The notes under the pieces are model-generated. The model saw only the letters and a program-made list of their open reading frames with translations. It searched no databases and was not told where the DNA came from. Positions 1-7,211 of a stretch of 64,000 nt of DNA are shown here, piece after piece. Within the stretch, counting starts at the first letter, position 1, and each line of letters begins with the position of its first letter. The DNA comes from Salinispora vitiensis (GTDB lineage Bacteria > Actinomycetota > Actinomycetes > Mycobacteriales > Micromonosporaceae). Where the stretch lies: the NCBI RefSeq assembly GCF_000378825.1, contig NZ_KB900388.1, positions 357,578 to 421,577 of the forward strand, in the 5' to 3' direction. The translations under genes and the position numbers were made by a program.

Positions 1-19
1 CCAGCAACTGTTAGGTTTA

Positions 20-48
20 TTGACTATTTATTTGGGTGATGTGACCAT
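20..48 (+). promoter_or_regulatory. AT-rich putative promoter upstream of the GH3 gene
   Basis: The first 45 bases are strikingly AT-rich for this chromosome. A TTGACT hexamer (20-25) resembles a -35 box and is followed 17 nt later by GACCAT (43-48), a weak -10 match. This would place transcription just before the short coupled reading frame and the GH3 gene. The call rests only on hexamer matching and base composition. Confidence 0.3.
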
Positions 49-88
49 GGCAGAGCGTTGCCGCCGGGCGCAGAGACGGGGGAGAGAC

Positions 89-130
89 ATGACCGACTGG
101 TTCGTCGAGCGGCCCGAGGCGGCGGTGTGA
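89..130 (+). CDS. 13-codon leader peptide overlapping the GH3 start
   Basis: An ATG at 89 sits behind a strong ribosome binding site (GGGGGAG, 78-84) and encodes MTDWFVERPEAAV before TGA at 128-130. The GTG start of the GH3 gene at 127 overlaps this stop, so the arrangement suggests translational coupling. The frame is also open further upstream, with an ATG at 47, so it could instead be the tail of something beginning outside the window. Whether the peptide has any role of its own cannot be told from sequence. Confidence 0.35.
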   Translation: MTDWFVERPEAAV

Positions 131-1623
131 GCACCCGTGGGGCCCACCTGGCGTCCCTGGCCGCCACCGTCCTTCAGCCGGGCTTCGTCGGTACCACCGC
201 CCCGTCCTGGGTGCGTCGTTGGCTGGGGGAAGGGCTCGGCGCGGTGGTGCTCTTCGCCCGCAACGTGGCCGACCCGGAGCAGGTCGCCGCGCTGACCGCG
301 ACGCTGCGCGCGGAGCGGCCGGACGTCATCGTCGCCATCGACGAGGAAGCCGGTGACGTGACCCGGATCGAGTCGGGTCTCGGCAGCTCCCGCCCGGGCA
401 ATCTGGCCCTCGGCGTGATTGACGATCCGCTGCTGACCGAGGAGGTGGCATACGACCTCGGCGCGGAGCTGGCGGCGCTGGGGATCACCCTGAACTACGC
501 GCCGGACGCCGATGTCAACTCCAATCCGGACAACCCGGTGATCGGAGTCCGGTCCTTCGGTGCCGATCCGGACCTCACCGCCCGACACACCGCCGCCTGG
601 GTGCGGGGCCTACAGGCCGGCGGCGTCGCGGCCTGCGCCAAACACTTCCCCGGGCACGGTGACACCCGGGTCGACTCCCATCACGGCCTGCCCCGGATCG
701 TCGGCGACCGGCGTCGGTTGGACGCGGTGGAGCTGACCCCGTTTCGTGCCGCGCTCTCCGCTGGCGTGCAGGCCGTCATGGCCGGTCACCTGCTCATGCC
801 CGCGCTGGACCCAGACCTACCGGCCACCCTGAGCCGCCGGATCCTCACCGACCTGCTTCGGGACGAGTTGGGCTTCGCCGGAGTCGTGGTGACCGACGCG
901 GTGGAGATGCGCGCGGTCGCCGACCGGTACGGCCTCACCGGCGCCGCGGTCCGGGCCCTGGCCGCCGGGGCCGACGCCATCTGCGTCGGTGGCGAGCACG
1001 CGGACGAGGATGCGGCTCGGCGGCTGCGGGACGCGATCGTGGCCGCCGTCGCGGCGGGCGAACTGCCCGAGGAACGCCTCATCGAGGCGGCCAAGCGGGT
1101 CGACCAACTCGCCGCCACCACCGCCGCCCGTCAGGCCGGCCGGACCGCCCGCCCGGCGGCCGGCAGCGGTTCGGCGGTGGGGTTCGCCGCCGCCCGCCGG
1201 GCCGTCCGGGTCACCACGGAACGTGCCGGGCTGGGCGCGCTGCCGCTGGCCGGCCCGGCCCACGTGGTCGAGTTCGCGCCGCCCCGCAACCTCGCGATCG
1301 GCACCGAGACACCGTGGGGCGTCGCCGCCCCCCTGGCAGCGTTGCTGCCGGGCACCACCGCCGTCCGGTACGCCGAGGCCGAGGTGCCCCCGGACCTCAC
1401 CGCCGCAGCCGGTGGCCGCCACCTTGTCCTCGTCGTGCGTGACCTGCACCGGCACCCCTGGATGCGGACGGCCGTGACGCGCGCCCTGGCCGACCGACCG
1501 GATGCCGTCGTCGTCGAGCTGGGCCTACCCGAACTGGTCACCGGGGCGGTGCATGTCGCCACCCACGGTGCGACCCGCGCCGGCAGTCGGGCCGCGGCGG
1601 AGCTCCTGACCGGGGTCGACTGA
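127..1623 (+). CDS. Glycoside hydrolase family 3, NagZ-like beta-N-acetylhexosaminidase
   Basis: This 498-residue protein is a family 3 glycosidase of the NagZ group, enzymes that remove terminal N-acetylglucosamine from muropeptides or chitooligosaccharides. The diagnostic motif KHFPGHGDT followed by DSH is present about 175 residues in, carrying the His-Asp dyad of NagZ enzymes, and the later GVVVTDAVEM segment carries the expected nucleophile aspartate. A further C-terminal region of about 150 residues follows the barrel. No signal peptide is seen, pointing to a cytoplasmic enzyme. I chose GTG at 127 because it overlaps the upstream leader stop; a TTG at 58 would add 23 residues unlike the family. 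Substrate choice between muropeptide and chitin fragments is not resolved. Confidence 0.85.
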   Translation: MSTRGAHLASLAATVLQPGFVGTTAPSWVRRWLGEGLGAVVLFARNVADPEQVAALTATLRAERPDVIVAIDEEAGDVTRIESGLGSSRPGNLALGVIDDPLLTEEVAYDLGAELAALGITLNYAPDADVNSNPDNPVIGVRSFGADPDLTARHTAAWVRGLQAGGVAACAKHFPGHGDTRVDSHHGLPRIVGDRRRLDAVELTPFRAALSAGVQAVMAGHLLMPALDPDLPATLSRRILTDLLRDELGFAGVVVTDAVEMRAVADRYGLTGAAVRALAAGADAICVGGEHADEDAARRLRDAIVAAVAAGELPEERLIEAAKRVDQLAATTAARQAGRTARPAAGSGSAVGFAAARRAVRVTTERAGLGALPLAGPAHVVEFAPPRNLAIGTETPWGVAAPLAALLPGTTAVRYAEAEVPPDLTAAAGGRHLVLVVRDLHRHPWMRTAVTRALADRPDAVVVELGLPELVTGAVHVATHGATRAGSRAAAELLTGVD

Positions 1624-1680
1624 TCGCGGGCCGGGATGGGCTGTTCGGCACGGGATCGGCTGATCGCGGGCCGAGGCGTG

Positions 1681-2892
1681 TCAGCGGCTGGGGGAGAGCC
1701 TCGCCACCTCCTCGAGGAGCCGATCCACTTCGGTAACGGTGTTGTAGTGGTACAGGCTGACGCGTACCGCTCCGCCGCTGTCCCGCAGCCCCAACGTCTG
1801 GAAGTACTCGTAGGCGTAGTAGTCACCGGCGGAGAGGCAGAACCCCGCCGCGCCGAGCGCCGCCTGGGTCTCCGCCGGAGACCGGCCGGCCAGCCGGAAG
1901 GAGACCGTGGGGCAGCGCCGGGCCGGCGAGCCGAGCACGGTGACCGCGGGCAGGTTGGCGAGACCGTCGAGCAGCCGGTCCAACAGCCCCTCCTCGTACG
2001 CCCGGGCCGCGCTCAGGCTGCTCCGCAGCCGCTCCCGTCGGCTCCCAGTGGCCGTCGGGTCCAGCCCGGCGAGGTGGTCCACGGCGACGGCAGTGCCGGC
2101 CAGCAGCGGAAAACTGGGCGTGCCGTACTCGAATCGATCAGGTACGGAGTCGGCGGAGGGGCGCAGCTTCGCCGGGTGCAGGCGCTCCCAGCACGCCGGA
2201 TCCGCCGCCACCGCGGCCACGTGCGGGCCGGACCACTTGTAGGCGCTGGTGACCAGGAAGTCAGCGCCCAACGCGGTGCGGTCGGTCGGACCGTGCGGCA
2301 CCGAGTGCACACCGTCCACGCAGACCAGCGCTCCGACGGCGTGCGCTGCCTTGGCGATCGCCACCACGTCGGGCATCGTGCCGATCGCGTTGCTGGCGGC
2401 GGTGACCGCCACCAACCGGGTCCGCTCGTTGACCAGATCGGGGTACTGGCCGGCCGGCAGCTCGCCGCTGTGCGGATCGAACTCCGCCCACCGTACGGTG
2501 GCGCCCGCCGCCTCGGCTGCCTGGATCCACGGCCGGACGTTGGCGTCGTGGTCGAGTCGGGACACCACCACCTCGTCGGCCGGCCGCCAGGTTGAGGCGA
2601 GGGCGCGGGCCAGGGTGTAGGTGAGCGCGGTCGCGCTCGGGCCCAGCACCACCCCCTCCGGGTCCGTGCCGAGCAGGTCGGCCACGGCCGTACGGGCGGC
2701 GGCCACCAGCTCCAGCGAGCGGCGGCCGGGAAGGTTGCCGCCGCTGCGGTTGCCCAGTGCCGTACCCATCGTCTCGGTCACCGCGGCGATCACCGGCGCG
2801 GCGGTCTGGGTGCCGCCGGCACCGTCGAAGTGGACGTGCCCCTGTGCCAGGGCGGGATATGCGGCCCGAATGCGGGCGATGTCGAACGGCAT
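1681..2892 (-). CDS. Cysteine desulfurase-like PLP enzyme (class V aminotransferase fold)
   Basis: This 403-residue protein has the class V aminotransferase fold seen in cysteine desulfurases. The cofactor lysine lies in TSAYKWSGPHV, preceded by a cofactor-contacting segment VCVDGVHSVPHG. It belongs to the 'cysteine desulfurase-like' subgroup rather than to IscS or SufS: no iron-sulfur assembly genes lie nearby and I see no flexible Cys loop near the C terminus, so the substrate is open. The ATG at 2892 is supported by a TAGGGT box 6 nt upstream, which makes the gene probably leaderless. It is transcribed divergently from the lipoprotein gene at 2964. Confidence 0.85.
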   Translation of the reverse strand: MPFDIARIRAAYPALAQGHVHFDGAGGTQTAAPVIAAVTETMGTALGNRSGGNLPGRRSLELVAAARTAVADLLGTDPEGVVLGPSATALTYTLARALASTWRPADEVVVSRLDHDANVRPWIQAAEAAGATVRWAEFDPHSGELPAGQYPDLVNERTRLVAVTAASNAIGTMPDVVAIAKAAHAVGALVCVDGVHSVPHGPTDRTALGADFLVTSAYKWSGPHVAAVAADPACWERLHPAKLRPSADSVPDRFEYGTPSFPLLAGTAVAVDHLAGLDPTATGSRRERLRSSLSAARAYEEGLLDRLLDGLANLPAVTVLGSPARRCPTVSFRLAGRSPAETQAALGAAGFCLSAGDYYAYEYFQTLGLRDSGGAVRVSLYHYNTVTEVDRLLEEVARLSPSR

Positions 2893-2898
2893 GAGCGG

Positions 2899-2904
2899 AC
2901 CCTA
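2899..2904 (-). promoter_or_regulatory. -10 box of a probable leaderless promoter
   Basis: TAGGGT on the minus strand lies 6 nt before the ATG at 2892, the spacing expected when transcription begins at the start codon. Confidence 0.5.
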
Positions 2905-2951
2905 ACCCGCGCCACCGAAAACGGCGGAGAGCCGGTACAGCGACCGTCTCG

Positions 2952-2957
2952 TACCCT
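2952..2957 (+). promoter_or_regulatory. -10 box of a probable leaderless promoter
   Basis: TACCCT lies 6 nt before the GTG at 2964, and no Shine-Dalgarno sequence is visible. It faces the minus-strand box at 2899-2904 across 48 bases. Confidence 0.5.
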
Positions 2958-2963
2958 TGGGCC

Positions 2964-3323
2964 GTGACGAACCGATGCGCTTCCCTCCCCCCGAAAACCC
3001 CCCGTCGCACCGCCGGCCTCCTCGTCGGCCTGGCCCTCGGCGCCGCCGTGTTGGCCGGCTGCGGCTCCGCCGAGGGAGTCTCCACCGACTGTGGGCTGGA
3101 CGGCTGCACAGTTACCTTCGACCGCGAGACCAACGCCGAGGCCAGCATCCTCGGGGTCGAGGCCAAGTTGATTGGTGCCCAGGACGACGAGGTGACCGTC
3201 GAGGTCGCCGGCGAGCAGCTCACCCTCACCACCGGGCAGCCAGCCGCCGAGGTCGGCGGGCTCTCGGTCACGTTGGAGAACGTCACCGCCGACCAGGTCG
3301 CTATCCAGGTGGCGCAGGGCTGA
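2964..3323 (+). CDS. Small secreted lipoprotein of unknown function
   Basis: The 119-residue product has a basic N terminus, a hydrophobic stretch (about residues 16-34) and a lipobox ending LAGC, after which the mature protein would be anchored by lipid on the outside of the membrane. The mature part of about 85 residues contains two nearby cysteines (DCGLDGC) and alternating polar and hydrophobic residues suggesting a small beta-rich domain. I recognise no known family. The GTG start is supported by the leaderless promoter box. A hairpin about 10 bases downstream probably ends the transcript, so it seems to be a single-gene unit. Confidence 0.75.
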   Translation: MTNRCASLPPKTPRRTAGLLVGLALGAAVLAGCGSAEGVSTDCGLDGCTVTFDRETNAEASILGVEAKLIGAQDDEVTVEVAGEQLTLTTGQPAAEVGGLSVTLENVTADQVAIQVAQG

Positions 3324-3331
3324 GTTCCCTC

Positions 3332-3364
3332 GTCCCGGGGCGGACTTTTCACCCGCTCCGGGAC
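3332..3364 (+). terminator. Hairpin downstream of the lipoprotein gene
   Basis: A 12-base arm (3332-3343) pairs with 3353-3364 with one G-T wobble around a 9-base loop. No T tract follows, as is common for actinobacterial terminators. Confidence 0.45.
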
Positions 3365-3572
3365 GGCGTCTCCGGGGCTACTGCCGCCGGCGTGGCGTAC
3401 GGTAGCTCCCGGGCAGGTGCTGTCAGCGTCGTCACTCCGGCACCCCCCTTCGGTGCCTTCTGTCTCCTCCGCTGCCGTGACCAGAAGGTCGGAACTGGTC
3501 GGCCCGGCCGATCAACGGCACCATTGGGCCTTCGCCGGGCGTCCCGACGTTCGGCGGTGAGGAGGAGAGACC

Positions 3573-4772
3573 GTGCAGAGCTACCTCGGGACGATCATCG
3601 CCGCGGTTGCCGCCGCGGCGGGCGCCCTGTTAGTGGTCGGCGTCACGCACCGGATATTCCGGCGGCTCGGCCAGCGTTCGCTGCTGTTGACCGGGCTGGC
3701 CCAGCACGCGCACCGCGCGTTCCAGGTGGCGGCGACCATCCTCGCCGTGCAGTTCGCCGTGCGGTTCACCACCCGCAACTTGGAGGAAACCGGCTGGCTC
3801 GAGGCCCTCCTGCACATCCTGGTGCTCGGGGTGATCGCCGCCACCGCCTGGCTGGTCGCCGCGTTGCTGGTGGTGCTCGAGGACACCGCACTCGCCCGGT
3901 TCCAGGCCGAGGTGGCGGACAACCGGCACCGTCGGATCCGTACCCAGGTGGTGCTCCTGCGCCGGTTGACCATCGCGGTGGTGGTCTTCCTGGCGCTCGG
4001 CGTGATGCTGATGACCTTCCCCGCCGTCCGTGGGGTCGGTGCCGGCGTGCTGACCAGCGCTGGTCTGGTGGGTGTGGTGGCGGCGTTGGCCGCGCAGAGT
4101 CTGCTGGGCAACGTCTTCGCCGGTCTCCAGCTCGCCTTCAGCGACGCCGTACGCCTCGGCGACGTGGTGGTCGTGGACGGGGAGTGGGGTCGGATCGAGG
4201 AGCTGACCCTCAGCTACGTGGTGTTGCGAATCTGGGACGACCGGCGGTTGATCCTGCCCACGTCGTACTTCACCAGCCAGCCGTTCCAGAACTGGACCCG
4301 GAGCGAGGCCGCGGTGCTCGGCACCGCCGAGTTCGATGTCGATTGGTCGATCTCGGTGCAGGCGATGCGGGAGGAGCTGCGTCGGCTGGCGGAGGGCAAC
4401 GAACTGTGGGATGGCCGGGTCTGCGCGTTGCAGGTGACCGACGCGACCGGCGGCATGATCAAAGTGCGCGCGTTGGTCAGCGCGGCGAACGCCGGCAACC
4501 TCTGGGACCTGCGCTGTCTGGTCCGTGAGCACCTGGTTGCCTGGGTGTGGAAGCAGCGGCCGACCGCGATGCCCCGAATGCGGGCCGAGGTCGGTGACAC
4601 CGGGGGTGGCCAGCCGTGGCAGTGGGATGCGCCCCGTCGCCCGTCGCCGGCCGGCCGGCTCGCCGACGGTGCCGGTTCCGACGATGCCCGGATCTTCGGC
4701 GGCAGCGAGGATGGCGCCGCCCGCAGCGAGGCCTTCGTCGGCCCGGACGAGCCGGCCGACTCCCGCCGCTGA
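3573..4772 (+). CDS. MscS-family mechanosensitive ion channel
   Basis: This 399-residue membrane protein resembles small-conductance mechanosensitive channels, which release solutes on hypo-osmotic shock. Several hydrophobic segments occupy about residues 5-180. The last of them, rich in Gly and Ala (GAGVLTSAGLVGVVAALA), is the pore-lining helix type of MscS. The beta-domain sequence that follows (RLGDVVVVDGEWGRIEE) is characteristic of the family. The C terminus is a polar, low-complexity tail. A good ribosome binding site (GAGGAGGAGAG) precedes the GTG start. The stop codon falls in the first unit of a tandem repeat, so the tail length may differ among relatives. Confidence 0.88.
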   Translation: MQSYLGTIIAAVAAAAGALLVVGVTHRIFRRLGQRSLLLTGLAQHAHRAFQVAATILAVQFAVRFTTRNLEETGWLEALLHILVLGVIAATAWLVAALLVVLEDTALARFQAEVADNRHRRIRTQVVLLRRLTIAVVVFLALGVMLMTFPAVRGVGAGVLTSAGLVGVVAALAAQSLLGNVFAGLQLAFSDAVRLGDVVVVDGEWGRIEELTLSYVVLRIWDDRRLILPTSYFTSQPFQNWTRSEAAVLGTAEFDVDWSISVQAMREELRRLAEGNELWDGRVCALQVTDATGGMIKVRALVSAANAGNLWDLRCLVREHLVAWVWKQRPTAMPRMRAEVGDTGGGQPWQWDAPRRPSPAGRLADGAGSDDARIFGGSEDGAARSEAFVGPDEPADSRR

Positions 4773-4862
4773 TCGCCTCCGCCCCGCTGGTCGCCTCCGT
4801 CCCCTCGCTGGTCGCCTCCGCCCCGCCGCTGGTCGCCTCCGCCCTCTCGCTGGTCGCTTTCG
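4767..4862 (+). repeat. Degenerate tandem repeat, about five units of 19-21 bp
   Basis: Units built on CGCTGGTCGCCTCCG start near 4767, 4786, 4806, 4827 and 4848. The first unit reads CGCTGATCG and its TGA is the stop codon of the MscS gene; all later units have TGG there. The rest of the gap to 5119 shows no gene, only a ribosome binding site just before 5120. Confidence 0.75.
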
Positions 4863-5119
4863 TGCTGCGGGCTTGTCTTGCCGGAGGGCGGCCCGCGACG
4901 GGCATCCGCCACGACCGTCGGCTGCGCCGGCTTGGCCGGACGGGTTAGCGTGACGTGGTCGGGCGGGGGACGTTGGGCCGAGTGCGGAACGTTTGGAACG
5001 GCGTTTTGGGGGGACCTGCTGCGCGACCCCTGACCTGCGCCGGGTGGTGTGGCTCGGGCGATGGTCGACGGACGGCTCCCCGGAGGCATGAAGCGCGGTG
5101 ATGAGGAGAGGAGGACAGC

Positions 5120-5575
5120 ATGGCTGACGTGGCGAATGCCCGTCCAACCCAGGCCGGGAGCGAGCCGTCCACCGCCGAACTGGTGCAGCGGGCCACCGAG
5201 CAGGTCTCCCGGCTGGTCCGCGACGAGTTGGCGTTGGCCCGGGCGGAGCTGGCCCAGAAGGGGAAGCACGCCGGGATCGGCGTCGGCCTCTTCGGTGGCG
5301 CCGGGATGCTGGCGCTGTACGGGCTCGGTGCGCTCGTGGCGACCGTGATTCTGCTGCTCGCCCTGGTTTTGCCCGCCTGGGTGGCGGCTTTGATCGTCGC
5401 GGTGGTGCTCTTCGTCGCCGCCGGGGTCCTCGCCCTGGTGGGTAAGAAACAGGTCAGTCAGGCGGTCCCGCCGGTGCCGGCGAGCACGGTGCGCAGCGTC
5501 CGGGCGGATGTCGATACCGTCACCGCAGCGATGAAGGATGGGAAGGCCGCAGCGCAGGACGGGAGACCGGCATGA
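5120..5575 (+). CDS. Holin-X (YqjE-like) membrane protein
   Basis: This 151-residue protein matches the Actinobacteria Holin-X family (PF07332). It has an amphipathic N-terminal part (LVQRATEQVSRLVRDELALARAEL split around residues 15-45) and two closely spaced hydrophobic helices at about 55-80 and 83-108, followed by a polar tail. It begins a tight three-gene unit with DUF3618 and DUF4235 proteins. By analogy with the YqjD/YqjE/YqjK group of enterobacteria, such cassettes are thought to encode small inner-membrane proteins of stationary-phase or envelope-stress physiology; despite its name the family is not known to lyse cells. The ATG has a good GAGGAGAGGAGG site. Confidence 0.8.
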   Translation: MADVANARPTQAGSEPSTAELVQRATEQVSRLVRDELALARAELAQKGKHAGIGVGLFGGAGMLALYGLGALVATVILLLALVLPAWVAALIVAVVLFVAAGVLALVGKKQVSQAVPPVPASTVRSVRADVDTVTAAMKDGKAAAQDGRPA

Positions 5576-5886
5576 CGGGTAATGGGCGGGCCCGCGGGGA
5601 CACTGAGGCGCTCCGCGAGGAGATCCGGCGGACCCGGGTCGAGCTCAGCGAGACGATGGAGGCGCTGGCCGCCAAGGCTGATGTGAAGAAGCGGCTGCGT
5701 TCCTCGACCGAGCAGGCGAAGGGGCGGATGCGGGAGCAGGCGACCGCGGCGGCGGCGCGGGTGCGCGGGCGGGCCCGGCCGCGCGGTGAACGGGTCCACG
5801 GCAGCCCGGTGCCGTTCACCGTGTTGGCTGCGGGCGCGGCGGTCGCCGTCGCCGTACTGATGATCGTCAGGGGGAGGCGTCGGTGA
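5572..5886 (+). CDS. DUF3618 domain protein
   Basis: This 104-residue protein starts with the DUF3618 signature (EALREEIRRTRVELSETMEAL), a charged helix probably forming a coiled coil. A basic middle segment follows, then one C-terminal membrane helix (about residues 82-100) ending in RGRRR. The ATG overlaps the stop of the preceding gene by four bases (ATGA), which indicates translational coupling. The topology resembles tail-anchored YqjD/ElaB-type proteins, some of which bind ribosomes at the membrane; that role is only an analogy here. Confidence 0.8.
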   Translation: MTGNGRARGDTEALREEIRRTRVELSETMEALAAKADVKKRLRSSTEQAKGRMREQATAAAARVRGRARPRGERVHGSPVPFTVLAAGAAVAVAVLMIVRGRRR

Positions 5887-6152
5887 GTAGAGGGTTGGGG
5901 AAGGCCGCGTACAAGCCGGTCGGCATTCTGTTGGGTTTCGCCGCCGGTGCCGCGGCGGGTGCCATCTTCGAGCAGGTGTGGAAGGTGGCGGGTGCTGGCG
6001 CGGCGCCGAGCGCCACCGACGAGGACCGCGGTTGGGGCGAGATCCTGGCTGCGGCGGCGTTGCAGGGGGCGATATTCGCGGTTGTCCGGGCGGCGGTGGA
6101 CCGGGGCGGAGCGGTGGGGATGCGCCGGGTGACCGGCAACTGGCCGAAGTGA
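5883..6152 (+). CDS. DUF4235 domain membrane protein
   Basis: The 89-residue product has the DUF4235 pattern: YKPVG at the start, a small-residue hydrophobic helix (LLGFAAGAAAGAIFEQVW), a short polar loop with a DRGWGEILAAAALQGAIFAVVRAAVD-like second helix (about 52-75), and a basic end. The GTG start overlaps the previous stop (GTGA). It closes the Holin-X/DUF3618/DUF4235 unit. Function is unknown; the fixed company of these three families suggests they act together in the membrane. Confidence 0.78.
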   Translation: MSRGLGKAAYKPVGILLGFAAGAAAGAIFEQVWKVAGAGAAPSATDEDRGWGEILAAAALQGAIFAVVRAAVDRGGAVGMRRVTGNWPK

Positions 6153-6279
6153 CCTCGGCTCTGTGAGCTGGATCCCTCGCCGAATTCGGGTGACGTGGGG
6201 CCTTTTCGTTGGTTTGCGGGGGGTCGGCCGGGCCGATCTTAGGCAGCCGACAGGTCACATGTCAGAGAATTTCGTCCGG

Positions 6280-6285
6280 TAGGCT
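6280..6285 (+). promoter_or_regulatory. Putative -10 box for the cold-shock gene
   Basis: TAGGCT in an AT-richer stretch would give a 5' leader of about 155 bases before the ATG at 6448. Long leaders are typical of cspA-type genes, whose RNA folds differently in the cold. The 6153-6447 gap otherwise shows no gene. Confidence 0.4.
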
Positions 6286-6447
6286 GTGCAGAGTTTTTGC
6301 GTACGTGGTTTGCTGTTCCACGCTGTTGACGAGATGGCGTGGGTTGAGAGAAGTCTCCTTCAGGGGGGCCGCCTCAGGCGCCGCTGCTCGAAAACGGCCA
6401 ACCGGCCGCACGGCGTGCACGGCCGCCAGTTTTAGAAGGAGATACAC

Positions 6448-6651
6448 ATGGCGCAGGGAACCGTGAAGTGGTTCAACGCTGACAAGGGCTTCGGCTTCAT
6501 CACCGTCGACGGCGGGGGTGCTGACGTGTTCGTCCACTTCTCGGCCATCCAGTCCAGCGGCTACCGCACGCTGGAGGAGAACCAGCGGGTGGAGTTCGAG
6601 ATCGCCCAGGGTCAGAAGGGTCCGCAGGCCGAGCAGGTCCGCCCCCTCTGA
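6448..6651 (+). CDS. Cold-shock protein (CspA family)
   Basis: The 67-residue product is a complete single cold-shock domain that binds single-stranded RNA and DNA and acts as an RNA chaperone. Both nucleic-acid-binding motifs are present: KGFGFI (RNP1) and DVFVHF (RNP2), after the usual GTVKWFN beginning. A very strong ribosome binding site (AGAAGGAGAT) lies 6 nt before the ATG. With the long leader and a powerful terminator downstream, this is a monocistronic, probably highly expressed gene. Confidence 0.95.
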   Translation: MAQGTVKWFNADKGFGFITVDGGGADVFVHFSAIQSSGYRTLEENQRVEFEIAQGQKGPQAEQVRPL

Positions 6652-6712
6652 GCTACGTTGACCGGCGGACCGTCGGTCAGTGGCTGATCCGGCTCGCCCG
6701 GATCGACACGAG

Positions 6713-6739
6713 CCCCGCATCCCTTCCCGGGATGCGGGG
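6713..6739 (+). terminator. Strong intrinsic terminator after the cold-shock gene
   Basis: A perfect 11-bp stem (6713-6723 with 6729-6739) around a 5-base loop is followed by CCTCGTCGTTTT. It lies between converging genes and may serve the minus-strand gene ending at 6766 as well. Confidence 0.85.
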
Positions 6740-6765
6740 CCTCGTCGTTTTCGGGTCGGTTGGGT

Positions 6766-7002
6766 TCAGCGGCGGCGGGTGCGGAGGCCGAGCCAGAGCG
6801 AGACCAGCCCGGCGAGCGCGAGCGCCGGACCGGCGAAGGCCCAGAGCCGCACGTCGGTCATCACGCTGCCCGCGATGTATCCCAGCCCCTGCACGGTCCA
6901 GAGGGCGCCGAGCACCACGGCCAGCAGCCCGAGTGCCAGCGCCAGCCAGCCCCGCAGCACGAATTCGCGTTCTCGCCCGCCGGGGGCGCCCGTCCCGTTC
7001 AC
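6766..7002 (-). CDS. Small two-helix membrane protein
   Basis: The 78-residue product contains two hydrophobic helices (LALALGLLAVVLGALWTV and FAGPALALAGLVSLWLGL) separated by a short polar loop, and ends in RTRRR. I recognise no family. I chose the GTG at 7002 because it overlaps the stop of the upstream mini-gene as GTGA, which is strong evidence for coupled translation; a longer reading to 7176 would begin with Arg/Pro-rich sequence lacking family character. It would be transcribed from the leaderless promoter of the mini-gene. Confidence 0.65.
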   Translation of the reverse strand: MNGTGAPGGREREFVLRGWLALALGLLAVVLGALWTVQGLGYIAGSVMTDVRLWAFAGPALALAGLVSLWLGLRTRRR

Positions 7003-7130
7003 CACCGGTCGTGCACCTGCGGCCGGACCAGGTCGTTGTAGACGGTGCCCTGGTCGGCTCCGAGCTGCCAGGTGCCGAGGCCGACCACGCTGACGGCGCG
7101 GTTCAGCCGGGAAAGGGTGCGCTGCTCCAT
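6999..7130 (-). pseudogene. Aldo/keto reductase remnant: N and C termini joined by internal deletion
   Basis: This 43-codon frame reads MEQRTLSRLNRAVSVVGLG then TWQLGADQG, which is the first beta strand and GLGTW motif of an aldo/keto reductase. It runs straight into TVYNDLVRPQVHDRW, which looks like the last residues of the same family. An intact reductase has about 320 residues, so some 280 appear deleted in frame. The fragment keeps a start codon, a leaderless promoter box 6 nt upstream and a GTGA overlap with the next gene. It can therefore still be translated and may now serve as a leader for the membrane protein. The assignment rests on motif recognition. Confidence 0.65.
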
Positions 7131-7136
7131 GAGGTG

Positions 7137-7142
7137 AGCCTA
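7137..7142 (-). promoter_or_regulatory. -10 box of a probable leaderless promoter
   Basis: TAGGCT on the minus strand sits 6 nt before the ATG at 7130 of the aldo/keto reductase remnant. Confidence 0.5.
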
Positions 7143-7211
7143 GTGATTCGGGCTGGTCCGGACTCCGGTGGGCCACATTTCAACAAGACGTACGTACGGT
7201 CTGGAGGGGTT

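Noticed and set aside
6732..7211. Long upstream extension of the methyltransferase frame
   Set aside because: It would read through the cold-shock terminator and antisense genes; family similarity begins at the ATG at 7212 behind a good ribosome binding site.
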